The position numbers and the translations under genes are program-made. From assembly GCA_002314195.1 (NCBI GenBank), contig DCCQ01000091.1, forward strand, positions 3,547 through 28,526: a stretch of 24,980 nucleotides of DNA. The letters are read 5' to 3'. This document shows, piece by piece, positions 8,245 through 16,543 of the stretch. Source of the stretch: Bacteroidales bacterium UBA1077 (GTDB taxonomy: Bacteria > Bacteroidota > Bacteroidia > Bacteroidales > UBA932). A model generated the notes under the pieces. The model had not been told where the DNA came from. It worked only from the letters and a program-made list of their open reading frames with translations, and searched no databases. Positions within the stretch are counted from its first letter, which is position 1; the number at the start of each line of letters is the position of its first letter.

Positions 8245-9024
8245 ATGAAGGTGAAGGAAATTACCTCTGTCATAGAGGCTTTCGCTCCGTTGTCAATACA
8301 GGAGGACTGGGACAACAGTGGGCTGGTCATCGGTTCCCCGGAGCAGGACGTGCATGGCGTTCTTCTTGGGTTTGACTGCACGGCCGATCTTGTGGATGAG
8401 GCTGTTGAGCGCGGCGCGGACATGATTGTGACGCACCATCCCCTGATATTCGGAGGCCTGAAAAAAATCTCGCCGGAGGATCCGGTGGGGCTTGCCGTCC
8501 TGAAAGCGGCCGCTGCAGGAATCGCTGTCTATGCTGCCCACACCACCGCTGACAAGGTGCTGGCCGGCGTGAGCGGCGCGATGGCCAGACGGTTGGGACT
8601 CAATGATGTCCGGATACTCGACGAAGAGCAGGGAGGCTATGGGCTCGGTGCCGTGGGAAACCTTCCGAAGCCTATGGGCGGGGTTGAGTTCATTGAATAT
8701 GTCAAGTCGGTGTTCGGATTGAAGTCGGCACGCTGCTCGCATGTCCCGGAAGTGCCTGTGCAAAGGGTGGCGATGTGTGGTGGCTCGGGCGGATCTTTGA
8801 TTGGGAAAGCCCGCGGCGCTGGTGCCCAGGCCTACCTCTGCGGTGACATATCATATCATCATTTCTTCACCACTAAGGATTTTATGGTCATAGACATAGG
8901 CCATTTCGAAGGAGAAGTGGAGATTGTGGAAATATTATTTTCTCTGTTAAGGAAAAATTTTCCTAACTTTGCAATCTGTACCAGCGCGAGGCTGGAGACA
9001 AGTAATCCGGTATATTATTATTAG
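8245..9024 (+). CDS. Nif3-like dinuclear metal center protein (GTP cyclohydrolase I type 2 family)
   Basis: 259 residues, the short form of the family without the inserted PII-like domain. Conserved metal ligands: H64-H65 in VTHHPLIF and H220/E224 in GHFEGE; the opening IQEDWDNSGL and GFDCTADLVDEA are also typical. Family proteins form hexameric toroids with two metals per subunit; the biochemical role is unsettled and the cyclohydrolase name in databases is not well supported. I take ATG 8245 rather than the overlapping GTG at 8239. The end (TSNPVYYY) is natural for the family. A promoter for the next gene lies inside its 3' end. Confidence 0.88.
   Translation: MKVKEITSVIEAFAPLSIQEDWDNSGLVIGSPEQDVHGVLLGFDCTADLVDEAVERGADMIVTHHPLIFGGLKKISPEDPVGLAVLKAAAAGIAVYAAHTTADKVLAGVSGAMARRLGLNDVRILDEEQGGYGLGAVGNLPKPMGGVEFIEYVKSVFGLKSARCSHVPEVPVQRVAMCGGSGGSLIGKARGAGAQAYLCGDISYHHFFTTKDFMVIDIGHFEGEVEIVEILFSLLRKNFPNFAICTSARLETSNPVYYY
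8964..8971 (+). promoter_or_regulatory. putative -7 element of the zinc-ribbon gene
   Basis: TAACTTTG fits TAnnTTTG exactly. It lies inside the last codons of the Nif3 gene, about 65 bases before the ATG at 9037. The upstream sequence is AT-rich (TATTTTCTCTG at about 8936-8946) but has no clear -33 TTG at the best spacing. It would give the downstream gene a promoter of its own. Confidence 0.45.
8981..8995 (+). other. small hairpin near the predicted 5' end of the zinc-ribbon mRNA
   Basis: CCAGC-GCGAG-GCTGG forms a perfect 5-bp stem with a 5-base loop, starting about 9 bases after the -7 element, that is close to the first transcribed base. It is also coding sequence of the Nif3 gene (codons for T-S-A-R-L-E), so the pairing may be chance. 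Confidence 0.35.
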
Positions 9025-9036
9025 TCAGATAGCTAT

Positions 9037-9849
9037 ATGGCAACTAAAAAAATCAAGAAAGTAGAGACCCCGATAGACCAGAGGGAGACATTCGTCTCTC
9101 TCCAGAAGAATTTCGCTGACTCTGAAATCAGCGTCGAGGAAAAGCTTAAGACACTCTACGCCCTTCAGGAGGCGGACTCCGCGATTGACAAGATCATGCA
9201 GTTGCGTGGTGAACTTCCGTCTGAGGTCGAGGCTCTTGAGAACGAGATAACTGACCTGAAGGCCCGTCAGGCGCAGGATGCTGCGGTCATAGAGGCTTAC
9301 AACCAGACGATTGCCGAGAACCGTCAGAACATCGTCGATTGCGATGCCCAGATCGACAAGTATCAGCAGCAGTTGAACGACATCTCCAACAGCCGTGAGT
9401 ACGATTCGATCAACAAGGAGATCGAGAATCAGGGGCTTCTCCGTCAGATAGCCCAGAAGAACATCAATGACACCAAGGCAGCGATTGCCGAGAAAAAGGA
9501 GGACATCGAGTCGTTGAAGGATTACATCGCCGTAAGAAACGATGACCTGAAGGCCAAGAAAGAGGAACTCGCCACAATCGTTGAGTCCACTTCCAAGGAC
9601 GAGAAGAAACTCAGGGCCGTCCGGGAGGAGTGCGCGAAGAAGATCGATCCGAGGACTATGAGCGCGTATGACCGCATCCGCGCCAGCGTGCACAATCATC
9701 TTGCTGTTGTGTCTGTTTACAACGGGGACTCATGCGGTGGGTGCTTCAACACGATCACCCCGCAGCGCCTCGTGGACATAGCGTCCAACAAGAAACTAGT
9801 CATCTGCGAGCATTGCGGCAGAATCATCGTCAATCCAGACTTTGAATAG
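9037..9849 (+). CDS. coiled-coil C4 zinc-ribbon protein
   Basis: 270 residues. Residues about 45-205 are strongly helical and charged with heptad-like spacing (EVEALENEITDLKARQAQ, NRQNIVDCDAQIDKYQQQL), predicting a long coiled-coil hairpin. The C terminus is a zinc ribbon with C233, C236, C257 and C260 (SCGGC and CEHCG). This matches the family of small coiled-coil zinc-ribbon proteins commonly found beside nif3 in bacteria; the gene pairing here supports it. Proposed roles for the family include nucleic-acid binding, but the function is not established. It has its own predicted promoter and is followed 23 bases later by dnaB. Confidence 0.85.
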   Translation: MATKKIKKVETPIDQRETFVSLQKNFADSEISVEEKLKTLYALQEADSAIDKIMQLRGELPSEVEALENEITDLKARQAQDAAVIEAYNQTIAENRQNIVDCDAQIDKYQQQLNDISNSREYDSINKEIENQGLLRQIAQKNINDTKAAIAEKKEDIESLKDYIAVRNDDLKAKKEELATIVESTSKDEKKLRAVREECAKKIDPRTMSAYDRIRASVHNHLAVVSVYNGDSCGGCFNTITPQRLVDIASNKKLVICEHCGRIIVNPDFE

Positions 9850-9872
9850 ACATACACTCAATTTAGGACCAT

Positions 9873-11366
9873 ATGCCTGACCAGACTGGAAAGACAACCA
9901 GAAAAAAGGCGAAGGCGGTCAATCTTGACACACTTGGGCTTGAGATGGGAAACAAACCGCCTCAAGCTCTTGAAGTCGAAGAGGCTGTCCTTGGAGCCAT
10001 GCTGATCGAACCCTCATCCGTTGACACTGCGCTTGAGGAACTTACCGCTTCATGCTTCTATGATCCCCGCCACAGGATGATTTTCGAGGCCATGACGGCT
10101 CTGGTGAACGAGCACGTGTCTGTGGACATCGTGACAGTCAGCACGAAACTCCGTGAGAAGGGCAACCTTGAGGCTGTCGGTGGTCCTGTGGCATTGGCCG
10201 GACTGTCGGAGAAGGTCGGCGCCGCCGCCCATATTGAGTACTATGTCAGAATCCTCAAGCAGAAAAACATCCAGAGGGAACTGATCACGGCTTCCTACGA
10301 GATTCTGAGGGATTCCTATGACGATGCGGTGAAAGTTGACGACTTGATCGACGAGTCGCAGTCAAGAATCTATAATGCGATACAGAGCAGCGTCAAGAAT
10401 GACATTCAGGAAATCGGCTCTGTGATCAACGAGGCGATGAGGGAGGTGGAGAAGAACCAGAACGCTTCCGGTGGGCTGAGCGGCGTTCCGTCTGGCTTCC
10501 CGACCTTGGATCGTGTCACCAGGGGGTGGCAGAAATCAGACCTGATTATCCTTGCGGCCCGTCCTTCGGTCGGAAAGACGGCGTTCGCCCTCAATCTGGC
10601 CAGGAACGCCGCTGTGGACTATCACATGCCGGTGGCCGTGTTCTCCTTGGAGATGTCGGCCTTGCAACTCGTTATGAGGCTTATGACGACCGAGTCGGGT
10701 CTGTCGGCTGACAAACTCAAGGGTGGAACCAAACTGGATCCTTGGGACTGGCAGCAGCTTGAGACCAGACTGGCGAATCTGTCAAAGGCTCCGCTGTACA
10801 TCGACGACACTCCGAGCATTCCTCTGATGGAGTTCAGAACCAAGATAAAGAGGCTGGTCAAGGCGAAGGATGTCCGCCTCGTGATTGTCGATTACCTACA
10901 GTTGATGCAGGGACCGGCCGAACTTCGCGGAATGCGTGAGCAGGAGGTTGCTGCCATTTCACGAACACTGAAGGCGACGGCTAAGGAACTGAACGTTCCG
11001 ATCATCGCCTTGTCCCAGTTGTCCCGAGACGCTGTCAAGAGGACCGGAGGAAGCGGAAAGCCGCAGTTGAGTGACCTCCGTGAGTCCGGATCAATTGAGC
11101 AGGACGCGGACATGGTGATATTCATTCATCGTCCTGATTATGTCGGGCTTGGAGAGACTCCAGACGGGAAAGAAACCACACAGATAATCATTGCCAAGCA
11201 CCGTAACGGTGAGGTGTGCGACATCGATATGCTCTTCAAGGCTGAGCAAGTCCGCTTTGTCGAGCCGGGAGACACTCTGGCCGCCAGGGCGGAGGAGATG
11301 GACGGCACGGAGTCCGCTATGAACTCGGCGATGAACAACGAGTTTGACAATAACACTGAATTCTGA
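9873..11366 (+). CDS. dnaB: replicative DNA helicase DnaB
   Basis: 497 residues. Hexameric ATP-dependent helicase of the replication fork. The N-terminal DnaG-interacting helical domain begins at about 30 (PPQALEVEEAVLGAMLIEP). The RecA-like C-terminal domain has Walker A ARPSVGKTA with K235 and T236, VFSLEMSALQL, Walker B LVIVDYLQLM near 340, and LSQLSR and LRESGSIEQDADMV farther on. No intein is present. The 25 N-terminal residues are lysine-rich and the tail after 470 is acidic and asparagine-rich, both likely disordered. The stop TGA shares its last base with the ATG of the next gene, implying translational coupling. Confidence 0.97.
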   Translation: MPDQTGKTTRKKAKAVNLDTLGLEMGNKPPQALEVEEAVLGAMLIEPSSVDTALEELTASCFYDPRHRMIFEAMTALVNEHVSVDIVTVSTKLREKGNLEAVGGPVALAGLSEKVGAAAHIEYYVRILKQKNIQRELITASYEILRDSYDDAVKVDDLIDESQSRIYNAIQSSVKNDIQEIGSVINEAMREVEKNQNASGGLSGVPSGFPTLDRVTRGWQKSDLIILAARPSVGKTAFALNLARNAAVDYHMPVAVFSLEMSALQLVMRLMTTESGLSADKLKGGTKLDPWDWQQLETRLANLSKAPLYIDDTPSIPLMEFRTKIKRLVKAKDVRLVIVDYLQLMQGPAELRGMREQEVAAISRTLKATAKELNVPIIALSQLSRDAVKRTGGSGKPQLSDLRESGSIEQDADMVIFIHRPDYVGLGETPDGKETTQIIIAKHRNGEVCDIDMLFKAEQVRFVEPGDTLAARAEEMDGTESAMNSAMNNEFDNNTEF

Positions 11367-12220
11367 TGAAGTTGACAAGAATCTTCGGCTCTTTGGCCGC
11401 CATTCTCATTATCTCGTCCGTGACGGCTTTTGCCGGCGGTGAGAGGAAGTGCATCCCGGTAAAGAAACTTGACGAGGAGAATCTGGCGTTTAAGGGTGGC
11501 GAGAAACTTGTTTTCACTCTGCATTATAAATGGGGTATCATCAATGCGGATGTCGCCCAGGCTACTCTGAAGGTTGACACTACAATCCTGAATGGCAGGA
11601 AGGTCTTTCACGCGTCACTTTCAGGAAAAACACAGAAGTTCTACGAGAAGTTCTTCCGGGTGAAGGAGGATCTGGATTCATGGTTCACCCGTGATGGGCT
11701 TGAGCCGATGAAGTTCACCAGGTTCGCAAGGGAAGGCAAATATACGTGCTCCAATCTATATTCATATGTCCACACGCCTGGAAACCAGCACATCAGCGCG
11801 GCTTTGAGCAATTCCCGCAAGGGTGAGTTCTCGGCTACCCTTCCGCTGGACAAATGCACGTATGACATTCCTTTGATGTATTATGTGCTTCGCAACATTG
11901 ATGTCTCGAAGCTTCAGGAAGGAAATGACTATCCGATGACGTTTGCCGTTGACGATGATGTCTACACTCTTCATTTCAGGTATTTGGGCAAGGACAACAG
12001 GAATATTGACGGAATAGGGACAGTCAGGTGCCTCAAATTCAGTTTTGAGGTGGTCTCCGGAGAGGTGTTCTCCGGTGACTCTGATCTTTTCGTATGGTTT
12101 TCAGATGACGAGAACCGGATTCCGGTCTGGTTCTCCGCCCCGCTGAGGGTTGGCCAGGTTCAAGGACGTCTGAGGAGTTACTCTGAACTCAAGAATCCTT
12201 TTTCCTCAATGATTGAATAG
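11366..12220 (+). CDS. secreted DUF3108-type protein
   Basis: 284 residues. A clear signal peptide (LTRIFGSLAAILIISSVTA, cleavage likely after AFA near residue 24) sends it to the periplasm or outer envelope. The mature part starts with GEKLVFTLHYKWGIINADVA, typical of DUF3108 proteins, with beta-rich sequence to the end (PVWFSAPLRVGQVQGRL). No catalytic motif is visible and the function is unknown. The start codon overlaps the dnaB stop by one base, so the pair is coupled; that reflects operon packing rather than a clear functional link. Confidence 0.8.
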   Translation: MKLTRIFGSLAAILIISSVTAFAGGERKCIPVKKLDEENLAFKGGEKLVFTLHYKWGIINADVAQATLKVDTTILNGRKVFHASLSGKTQKFYEKFFRVKEDLDSWFTRDGLEPMKFTRFAREGKYTCSNLYSYVHTPGNQHISAALSNSRKGEFSATLPLDKCTYDIPLMYYVLRNIDVSKLQEGNDYPMTFAVDDDVYTLHFRYLGKDNRNIDGIGTVRCLKFSFEVVSGEVFSGDSDLFVWFSDDENRIPVWFSAPLRVGQVQGRLRSYSELKNPFSSMIE

Positions 12221-12221
12221 G

Positions 12222-12638
12222 ATGGCAGCCGGAGAAGTCTCACATAAAGGCAAAGTGGTGTCGGTCGGGGAAGACAAGGTGTCTGTCCAGATCATCTCCG
12301 AATCCGCATGTTCGGCCTGTCACGCCGCCGGTCTCTGCGGTGCGGCGGAATCCCGGAAGAAGATTGTGGAAGTCCCGGTCTATGCCGGACAGACATATTC
12401 AGTAGGCCAGGAGGTCGAGGTCTGCCTTGCAAGGAAGATGGGGCTGAAGGCTGTCCTGCTCTCTTATGTGATTCCTTTGATGATATTACTGATTTTAGTG
12501 TTATCTTTGTCATCGATTGGACTCGGTGAGCTGGCCTCCGGGCTTGTTTCGATCGGGGGGATCGCGGTGTATTACCTCATACTCTACCTCTGCAGGAACC
12601 GCCTTGCGGAAGGGTATGTGTTTTATATTCGGAAATAA
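12222..12638 (+). CDS. rseC: RseC/SoxR-reducing-system family membrane protein
   Basis: 138 residues. Family members are inner-membrane proteins linked to the Rnf/Rsx complex. The N-terminal domain has a beta-rich opening (GKVVSVGEDKVSVQI) and a cysteine cluster C30-x2-C33-x5-C39, matching the redox-active cysteines of RseC. Two membrane helices lie near residues 78-98 and 102-125. I use ATG 12222, one base after the preceding stop, rather than the in-frame TTG at 12213. Its place directly before rnfB agrees with the usual rseC-rnf layout in Bacteroidota and supports a role in maturing or maintaining the Rnf complex. Confidence 0.87.
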   Translation: MAAGEVSHKGKVVSVGEDKVSVQIISESACSACHAAGLCGAAESRKKIVEVPVYAGQTYSVGQEVEVCLARKMGLKAVLLSYVIPLMILLILVLSLSSIGLGELASGLVSIGGIAVYYLILYLCRNRLAEGYVFYIRK

Positions 12639-12650
12639 CTAATTAATTAG
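12639..12650. other. 12-bp perfect palindrome upstream of rnfB
   Basis: CTAATTAATTAG begins immediately after the rseC stop and ends 15 bases before the rnfB ATG. It is a possible operator for a dimeric regulator, or simply AT-rich spacer; TAGCTTTT overlapping its end is a one-mismatch version of the -7 consensus. Confidence 0.35.
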
Positions 12651-12665
12651 CTTTTATTTGGCTTT

Positions 12666-13595
12666 ATGACAACAACAATCATCTGGACCATCGCAGTCAT
12701 CACGGGGCTTGGCCTCCTGCTGGCGTTGGCCCTTTACCTTGTCGCGCAGCGGTTCAAGGTAGAGGAAGATCCGCGCATCGAGGAGGTTGAAAAGGCTATG
12801 CCCGGCGCGAACTGCGGAGGTTGTGGTTTCGCCGGCTGCCACGCGTTCGCGGAGGCTGCGGTGAAGGCCCCGAATCTGGACAACAATTTCTGCCCTGTCG
12901 GAGGCAATGAGACAATGAAGAAGGTTGCCGCGATCCTTGGCTACGAGGTCAAGGAAAAGGCACCGATGGTGGCTGTGGTGCGCTGCGGTGGCACCTGCGC
13001 CGCCAGACCAAGGATCAATGAATATGACGGTACGGCCTCCTGCAAAGTCAAGGCCGCCCTTTACGCCGGCGACACCGGATGCGCTTTCGGTTGTCTCGGT
13101 TGTGGGGATTGCGTTGCCGCCTGTCAGTTCGGAGCCTTGTCGATGAATCCTGAGACAGGTCTCCCTGTTGTGGATCAGGAAAAATGTACGGCTTGCGGCT
13201 CTTGCGTCAAGGCCTGTCCTAAGTCCATCATCGAGTTGAGGGCCAAAGGACCTCGCGGAATGAGGGTTTATGTGTCTTGTGTCAACAAGGACAAAGGACC
13301 GGCCGTGAAGAAGGCATGCTCCGCCGGCTGCATAGGTTGCGGAATCTGCGCCAAGACCTGTACCCACGACGCCATCACTGTCGAGAACAATGTCGCTTAC
13401 ATCGATTTCGCGAAGTGCAAGCTTTGCCGTGAGTGCGAGGCAATGTGTCCTACAGGAGCGATCATCGGGGTGAACTTCCCTAAGCCGCTGGACAAGGATG
13501 CCGTCAAGGCTCGTGTCCAGGAGCGCCAGAAAAAGGCAAGAGAGGCCGCCGCCGCGGCCGCTGCCGTAACGAAGGAGGAACAGAACAATGGCTAA
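12666..13595 (+). CDS. rnfB: Rnf complex subunit B (iron-sulfur electron carrier)
   Basis: 309 residues. Accepts electrons at the cytosolic face of the Rnf complex, which couples ferredoxin and NAD redox chemistry to ion pumping. One N-terminal membrane helix (about 5-25) precedes the Fe-S domain with C50, C53 and C58 (NCGGCGFAGC). Four ferredoxin-type CxxCxxCxxxC motifs follow: CLGCGDCVAAC, CTACGSCVKAC, CIGCGICAKTC and CKLCRECEAMC. This is two more than in the short E. coli RsxB and suggests a longer electron wire. The tail after about 285 is alanine-rich, charged and probably disordered. It overlaps rnfC by 8 bases. Confidence 0.95.
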   Translation: MTTTIIWTIAVITGLGLLLALALYLVAQRFKVEEDPRIEEVEKAMPGANCGGCGFAGCHAFAEAAVKAPNLDNNFCPVGGNETMKKVAAILGYEVKEKAPMVAVVRCGGTCAARPRINEYDGTASCKVKAALYAGDTGCAFGCLGCGDCVAACQFGALSMNPETGLPVVDQEKCTACGSCVKACPKSIIELRAKGPRGMRVYVSCVNKDKGPAVKKACSAGCIGCGICAKTCTHDAITVENNVAYIDFAKCKLCRECEAMCPTGAIIGVNFPKPLDKDAVKARVQERQKKAREAAAAAAAVTKEEQNNG

Positions 13596-14985
13596 CAGAA
13601 CATTCTCTATCGGAGGCGTTCATCCGAATGACGCCAAGATATCGCGCGACTGCGCCATAGAGGCTCTACCGCTGCCAGGGGCCGTGTATATTTCCCTTGC
13701 CCAGCACATCGGAGCGCCGGCCAAGCCGGTTGTCGCTGTGGGTGACAAGGTTAAGGTCGGCCAGCCGATCGCCGAGCCGGGCGGATTCGTGTCCGCATTC
13801 ATCCACTCTTCCGTTTCCGGAACAGTGAAGTCCATCGGCCCGCGCAAGGATCTTGCCGGCAACGTCCAGACCTACGTCGAGATCGCCGTTGAAGGTGACG
13901 AGTGGGCTGAGGGCATCGACCGTTCAGAAACCCTTGTGACAGACATCCCTGAGGACGGAAAGGCAATCATCGAGAAGATTCGTCTTGGCGGAGTTGTCGG
14001 ACTCGGTGGAGCGACGTTCCCTACTCACGTGAAACTGACCCCGCCTCCCGGAAAGAAGTGCGAGATGCTGATCATCAACGGCTGCGAGTGCGAGCCATAC
14101 CTTACGTCCGACTTCCGTACGCTCCTTGAGAAAGGGGAGCAGGTCGTTGTGGGCACGGCTCTCATAAAGCAGGCCCTTGGTGTCGCCGACGCGACCATCG
14201 CCATCGAGGACAACAAGCCGGAGGCGATCGAGCATATTCAGAAAGTTCTTGCGGAATTGAAAGGCAAGTCTTCCAAGTACGATGGCATCGTGGTCCTTCC
14301 GCTTATGAAGAAATATCCGGAAGGTGGTGAGAAGCAGTTGATTGACGCTGTGATGCACCGTCAGGTGAAGTCCGGCGGACTGCCAATCGATGTAGGTGCT
14401 GTCGTCCAGAACGTCGCGACGGCTCTTGCCGTCTATGACGCAGTGCAGAAGAACAAGCCGTTGATTGACAACTCCGTGACCGTGACCGGTGAGTGCTTCC
14501 CTAAGCAGGCCAATTTGCTTGTCAGGGTCGGGACTCCGCTCCGTTACATCATCGACTACCTCGGAGGCGTTCCTGAGAATGCCGCCAAGATCATCAGCGG
14601 CGGCCCTATGATGGGCAAGGCGATCGCCAATCTCGACGCCGCCACCCTCAAGGGGACCGGGGCTCTGCTCTTCCTCACCGAGGAACAGACAAAGAGACAT
14701 CCGGAAGGACATTGCATCCGTTGCGGAAAATGCGCTGACGTCTGCCCAATGGGACTTGAACCGTTCCTGCTCTACCGTCTCGCCAAGGCCGGGAACACGG
14801 ACGAGCTTGAGGCCAACGCCGTTCAGGACTGCATCCAATGCGGATGCTGTCTTTACACCTGTCCTTCCTACATCCCGCTGTTGGACATCATAAGCATGGC
14901 GAGAGGTCAGGTCATGGGAATAATGAGGTCTCGCGCCGCTGCCGCCAAGGCCGCAGCAGAAGCCGCAAAATCAAAAACTGTTTAA
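13588..14985 (+). CDS. rnfC: Rnf complex subunit C (NADH/FMN-binding, iron-sulfur)
   Basis: 465 residues. The peripheral subunit that exchanges electrons with NAD(H). It starts with GVHPNDAKISRDCAIE and a lipoyl-like beta domain (GDKVKVGQPIAEPGGFV, about 50-70). The nucleotide-binding region contains GGVVGLGGATFPTHVKL (about 132-148) and INGCECEPYLTSD. Two 4Fe-4S motifs are present: C376/379/382/386 (CIRCGKCADVC) and C415/418/421/425 (CIQCGCCLYTC). The start at 13588 is preceded by GGAGG in the 3' end of rnfB. The alanine/lysine-rich C-terminal repeats of the long enterobacterial forms are reduced to a short tail. Confidence 0.95.
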   Translation: MANRTFSIGGVHPNDAKISRDCAIEALPLPGAVYISLAQHIGAPAKPVVAVGDKVKVGQPIAEPGGFVSAFIHSSVSGTVKSIGPRKDLAGNVQTYVEIAVEGDEWAEGIDRSETLVTDIPEDGKAIIEKIRLGGVVGLGGATFPTHVKLTPPPGKKCEMLIINGCECEPYLTSDFRTLLEKGEQVVVGTALIKQALGVADATIAIEDNKPEAIEHIQKVLAELKGKSSKYDGIVVLPLMKKYPEGGEKQLIDAVMHRQVKSGGLPIDVGAVVQNVATALAVYDAVQKNKPLIDNSVTVTGECFPKQANLLVRVGTPLRYIIDYLGGVPENAAKIISGGPMMGKAIANLDAATLKGTGALLFLTEEQTKRHPEGHCIRCGKCADVCPMGLEPFLLYRLAKAGNTDELEANAVQDCIQCGCCLYTCPSYIPLLDIISMARGQVMGIMRSRAAAAKAAAEAAKSKTV

Positions 14986-14989
14986 GAAT

Positions 14990-15973
14990 ATGGAAAGATT
15001 GTTGGTTTCACCGTCTCCGCACCTCCATTCCAAGACCACCACACCGGTCCTGATGAGAGATGTCGTGATCGCCTTGATTCCGGCTGTTTTGGTTTCTGTC
15101 GTGTTCTACGGCCTTGCCGAACTGCTGGTTCTGGCTGTCAGCGTCATCTCCTGCGTGGCGCTGGAGTATTTGATCACTAAATATCTGCTTAAGGCTCCGT
15201 CCACTGTTGGTGACTGGTCAGCCGCCGTTACAGGCATCCTGCTGGCGCTCAACCTGCCCGCTTCGACACCTTGGTGGGTCGTGTTCATCGGAGCGCTGGT
15301 CGCCATCGGAGTCGCGAAGATGACTTTCGGCGGTCTCGGACAGAATGTCTTCAACCCGGCTCTCGTGGGCCGTGTGTTCCTGCTCATCTCGTTCCCTACC
15401 TACATGACCAACTGGACGATCCCAGGAGGCCTTTTCGGGGCGGACGCAATTTCGGGGGCGACTCCTCTCGGTATTATCAACGAGGGCTTGATGAAAGGAC
15501 TTTCCGCTTCGGATCTAATCGCCCAGAATGGCTTCTCAGCGTCCCAGATGCTTTTCGCCAACATCGGCGGATCCGCCGGAGAGGCAAGCGCCATCGCCGT
15601 TCTTATCGGCTTCATCTACCTGCTTGTCCGCAAGGTCATCAAGCCTTGGATCACTCTTTCCATCCTTGGAACAGTGGCCGCAGTCTCATGTATCTTCTGG
15701 CTTGCTGATCCGACTCAGTTCACCGACCCTGCCTTCAACCTCCTCACCGGTGGTCTTCTCCTCGGTTCATGCTTCATGGCGACCGACTATGTGACCTCGC
15801 CGATGAGCACGAAGGGTGGCATCATCTTCGGCGTAGGAATCGGTTTCATCACGTTGATGATCAGATATTTCGGCTCGTATCCGGAGGGTGTCAGCTTCGC
15901 TATTCTCATCATGAACTCAGTGGTTCCGCTTCTCAACAAGTGGTTTCATCAGAAAAAATACGGGAGGGCATAG
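14990..15973 (+). CDS. rnfD: Rnf complex subunit D (membrane flavoprotein)
   Basis: 327 residues. An NqrB-like integral subunit of the ion pump. Many hydrophobic helices are visible. The covalent FMN site is intact: GADAISGATPLG with Thr158 as the flavin acceptor. FGGLGQNVFNPALVGRVFLL is also a strong family signature. The ATG is four bases after the rnfC stop. It sits in the constant position between rnfC and rnfG. Confidence 0.95.
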   Translation: MERLLVSPSPHLHSKTTTPVLMRDVVIALIPAVLVSVVFYGLAELLVLAVSVISCVALEYLITKYLLKAPSTVGDWSAAVTGILLALNLPASTPWWVVFIGALVAIGVAKMTFGGLGQNVFNPALVGRVFLLISFPTYMTNWTIPGGLFGADAISGATPLGIINEGLMKGLSASDLIAQNGFSASQMLFANIGGSAGEASAIAVLIGFIYLLVRKVIKPWITLSILGTVAAVSCIFWLADPTQFTDPAFNLLTGGLLLGSCFMATDYVTSPMSTKGGIIFGVGIGFITLMIRYFGSYPEGVSFAILIMNSVVPLLNKWFHQKKYGRA

Positions 15974-15976
15974 ATC

Positions 15977-16540
15977 ATGGCTGTAAAATCAAATCTCACC
16001 ACAATGGTGGTCTGCCTGACAATTGTCAGCCTTGTCTGCTCCGCTCTTCTGGGTGGAATGTACGCCTTGACCGCCGAACCGATCGCAAAGGCGAACGCTG
16101 ACATCCTCAAGGCTTCCATCGGAGCCGTGCTTCCGGAAGGGGGCGAACTCTCCGAGGCCAAACCTGTCGAAGTCGGCGGACAGGCTTCTGAATATTATGT
16201 CAGCACCAAGGACGGCGCTCCTGTGGCCTACGCCGTGAAGTCCACGACTGTGGGTTTCGGCGGCCCGCTTGTCCTGATGGTCGGCATCACCGCCGACGGA
16301 GTGGTTTACAACACATCCGTCCTGTCCCACAACGAGACCCCAGGGCTTGGAGCCAAGTGCAACACCGATGAGAAGTTCATGAACCAGTTCAAGGGCTTTG
16401 ATCCTTCTTCCAAGACTTTGACAGTTAAGAAAGATGGTGGCGACGTGGATGCCATCACGGCCTCCACGATCACCTCCAGGGCTTATGCGCTGGCCATTGA
16501 CAACGCCGTGAAGGCTTTCAAATCAATCAAAGGAGAATAG
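15977..16540 (+). CDS. rnfG: Rnf complex subunit G (FMN-binding)
   Basis: 187 residues. One N-terminal helix (about 10-32) anchors a periplasmic FMN-binding domain. The flavinylation region reads VDAITASTITSRAYALA; Thr164 is the predicted covalent FMN acceptor. The two residues before it are Ala-Ser, whereas the textbook motif is (S/T)GAT. GGPLVLMVGITADGVVYN and ETPGLGAK also match RnfG/NqrC-type domains. The start is three bases after rnfD. Confidence 0.93.
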   Translation: MAVKSNLTTMVVCLTIVSLVCSALLGGMYALTAEPIAKANADILKASIGAVLPEGGELSEAKPVEVGGQASEYYVSTKDGAPVAYAVKSTTVGFGGPLVLMVGITADGVVYNTSVLSHNETPGLGAKCNTDEKFMNQFKGFDPSSKTLTVKKDGGDVDAITASTITSRAYALAIDNAVKAFKSIKGE

Positions 16541-16543
16541 GCT

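Noticed and set aside
9850..9872. Separate promoter for dnaB
   Set aside because: The 23-base gap has no TAnnTTTG element; cotranscription with the zinc-ribbon gene is simpler.
12654..13367. 237-codon minus-strand open frame opposite rnfB
   Set aside because: Shadow of a cysteine/glycine-rich gene; low-complexity translation.
13924..14838. 304-codon minus-strand open frame opposite rnfC
   Set aside because: Antisense to a conserved gene; no recognisable motif and no start signal.
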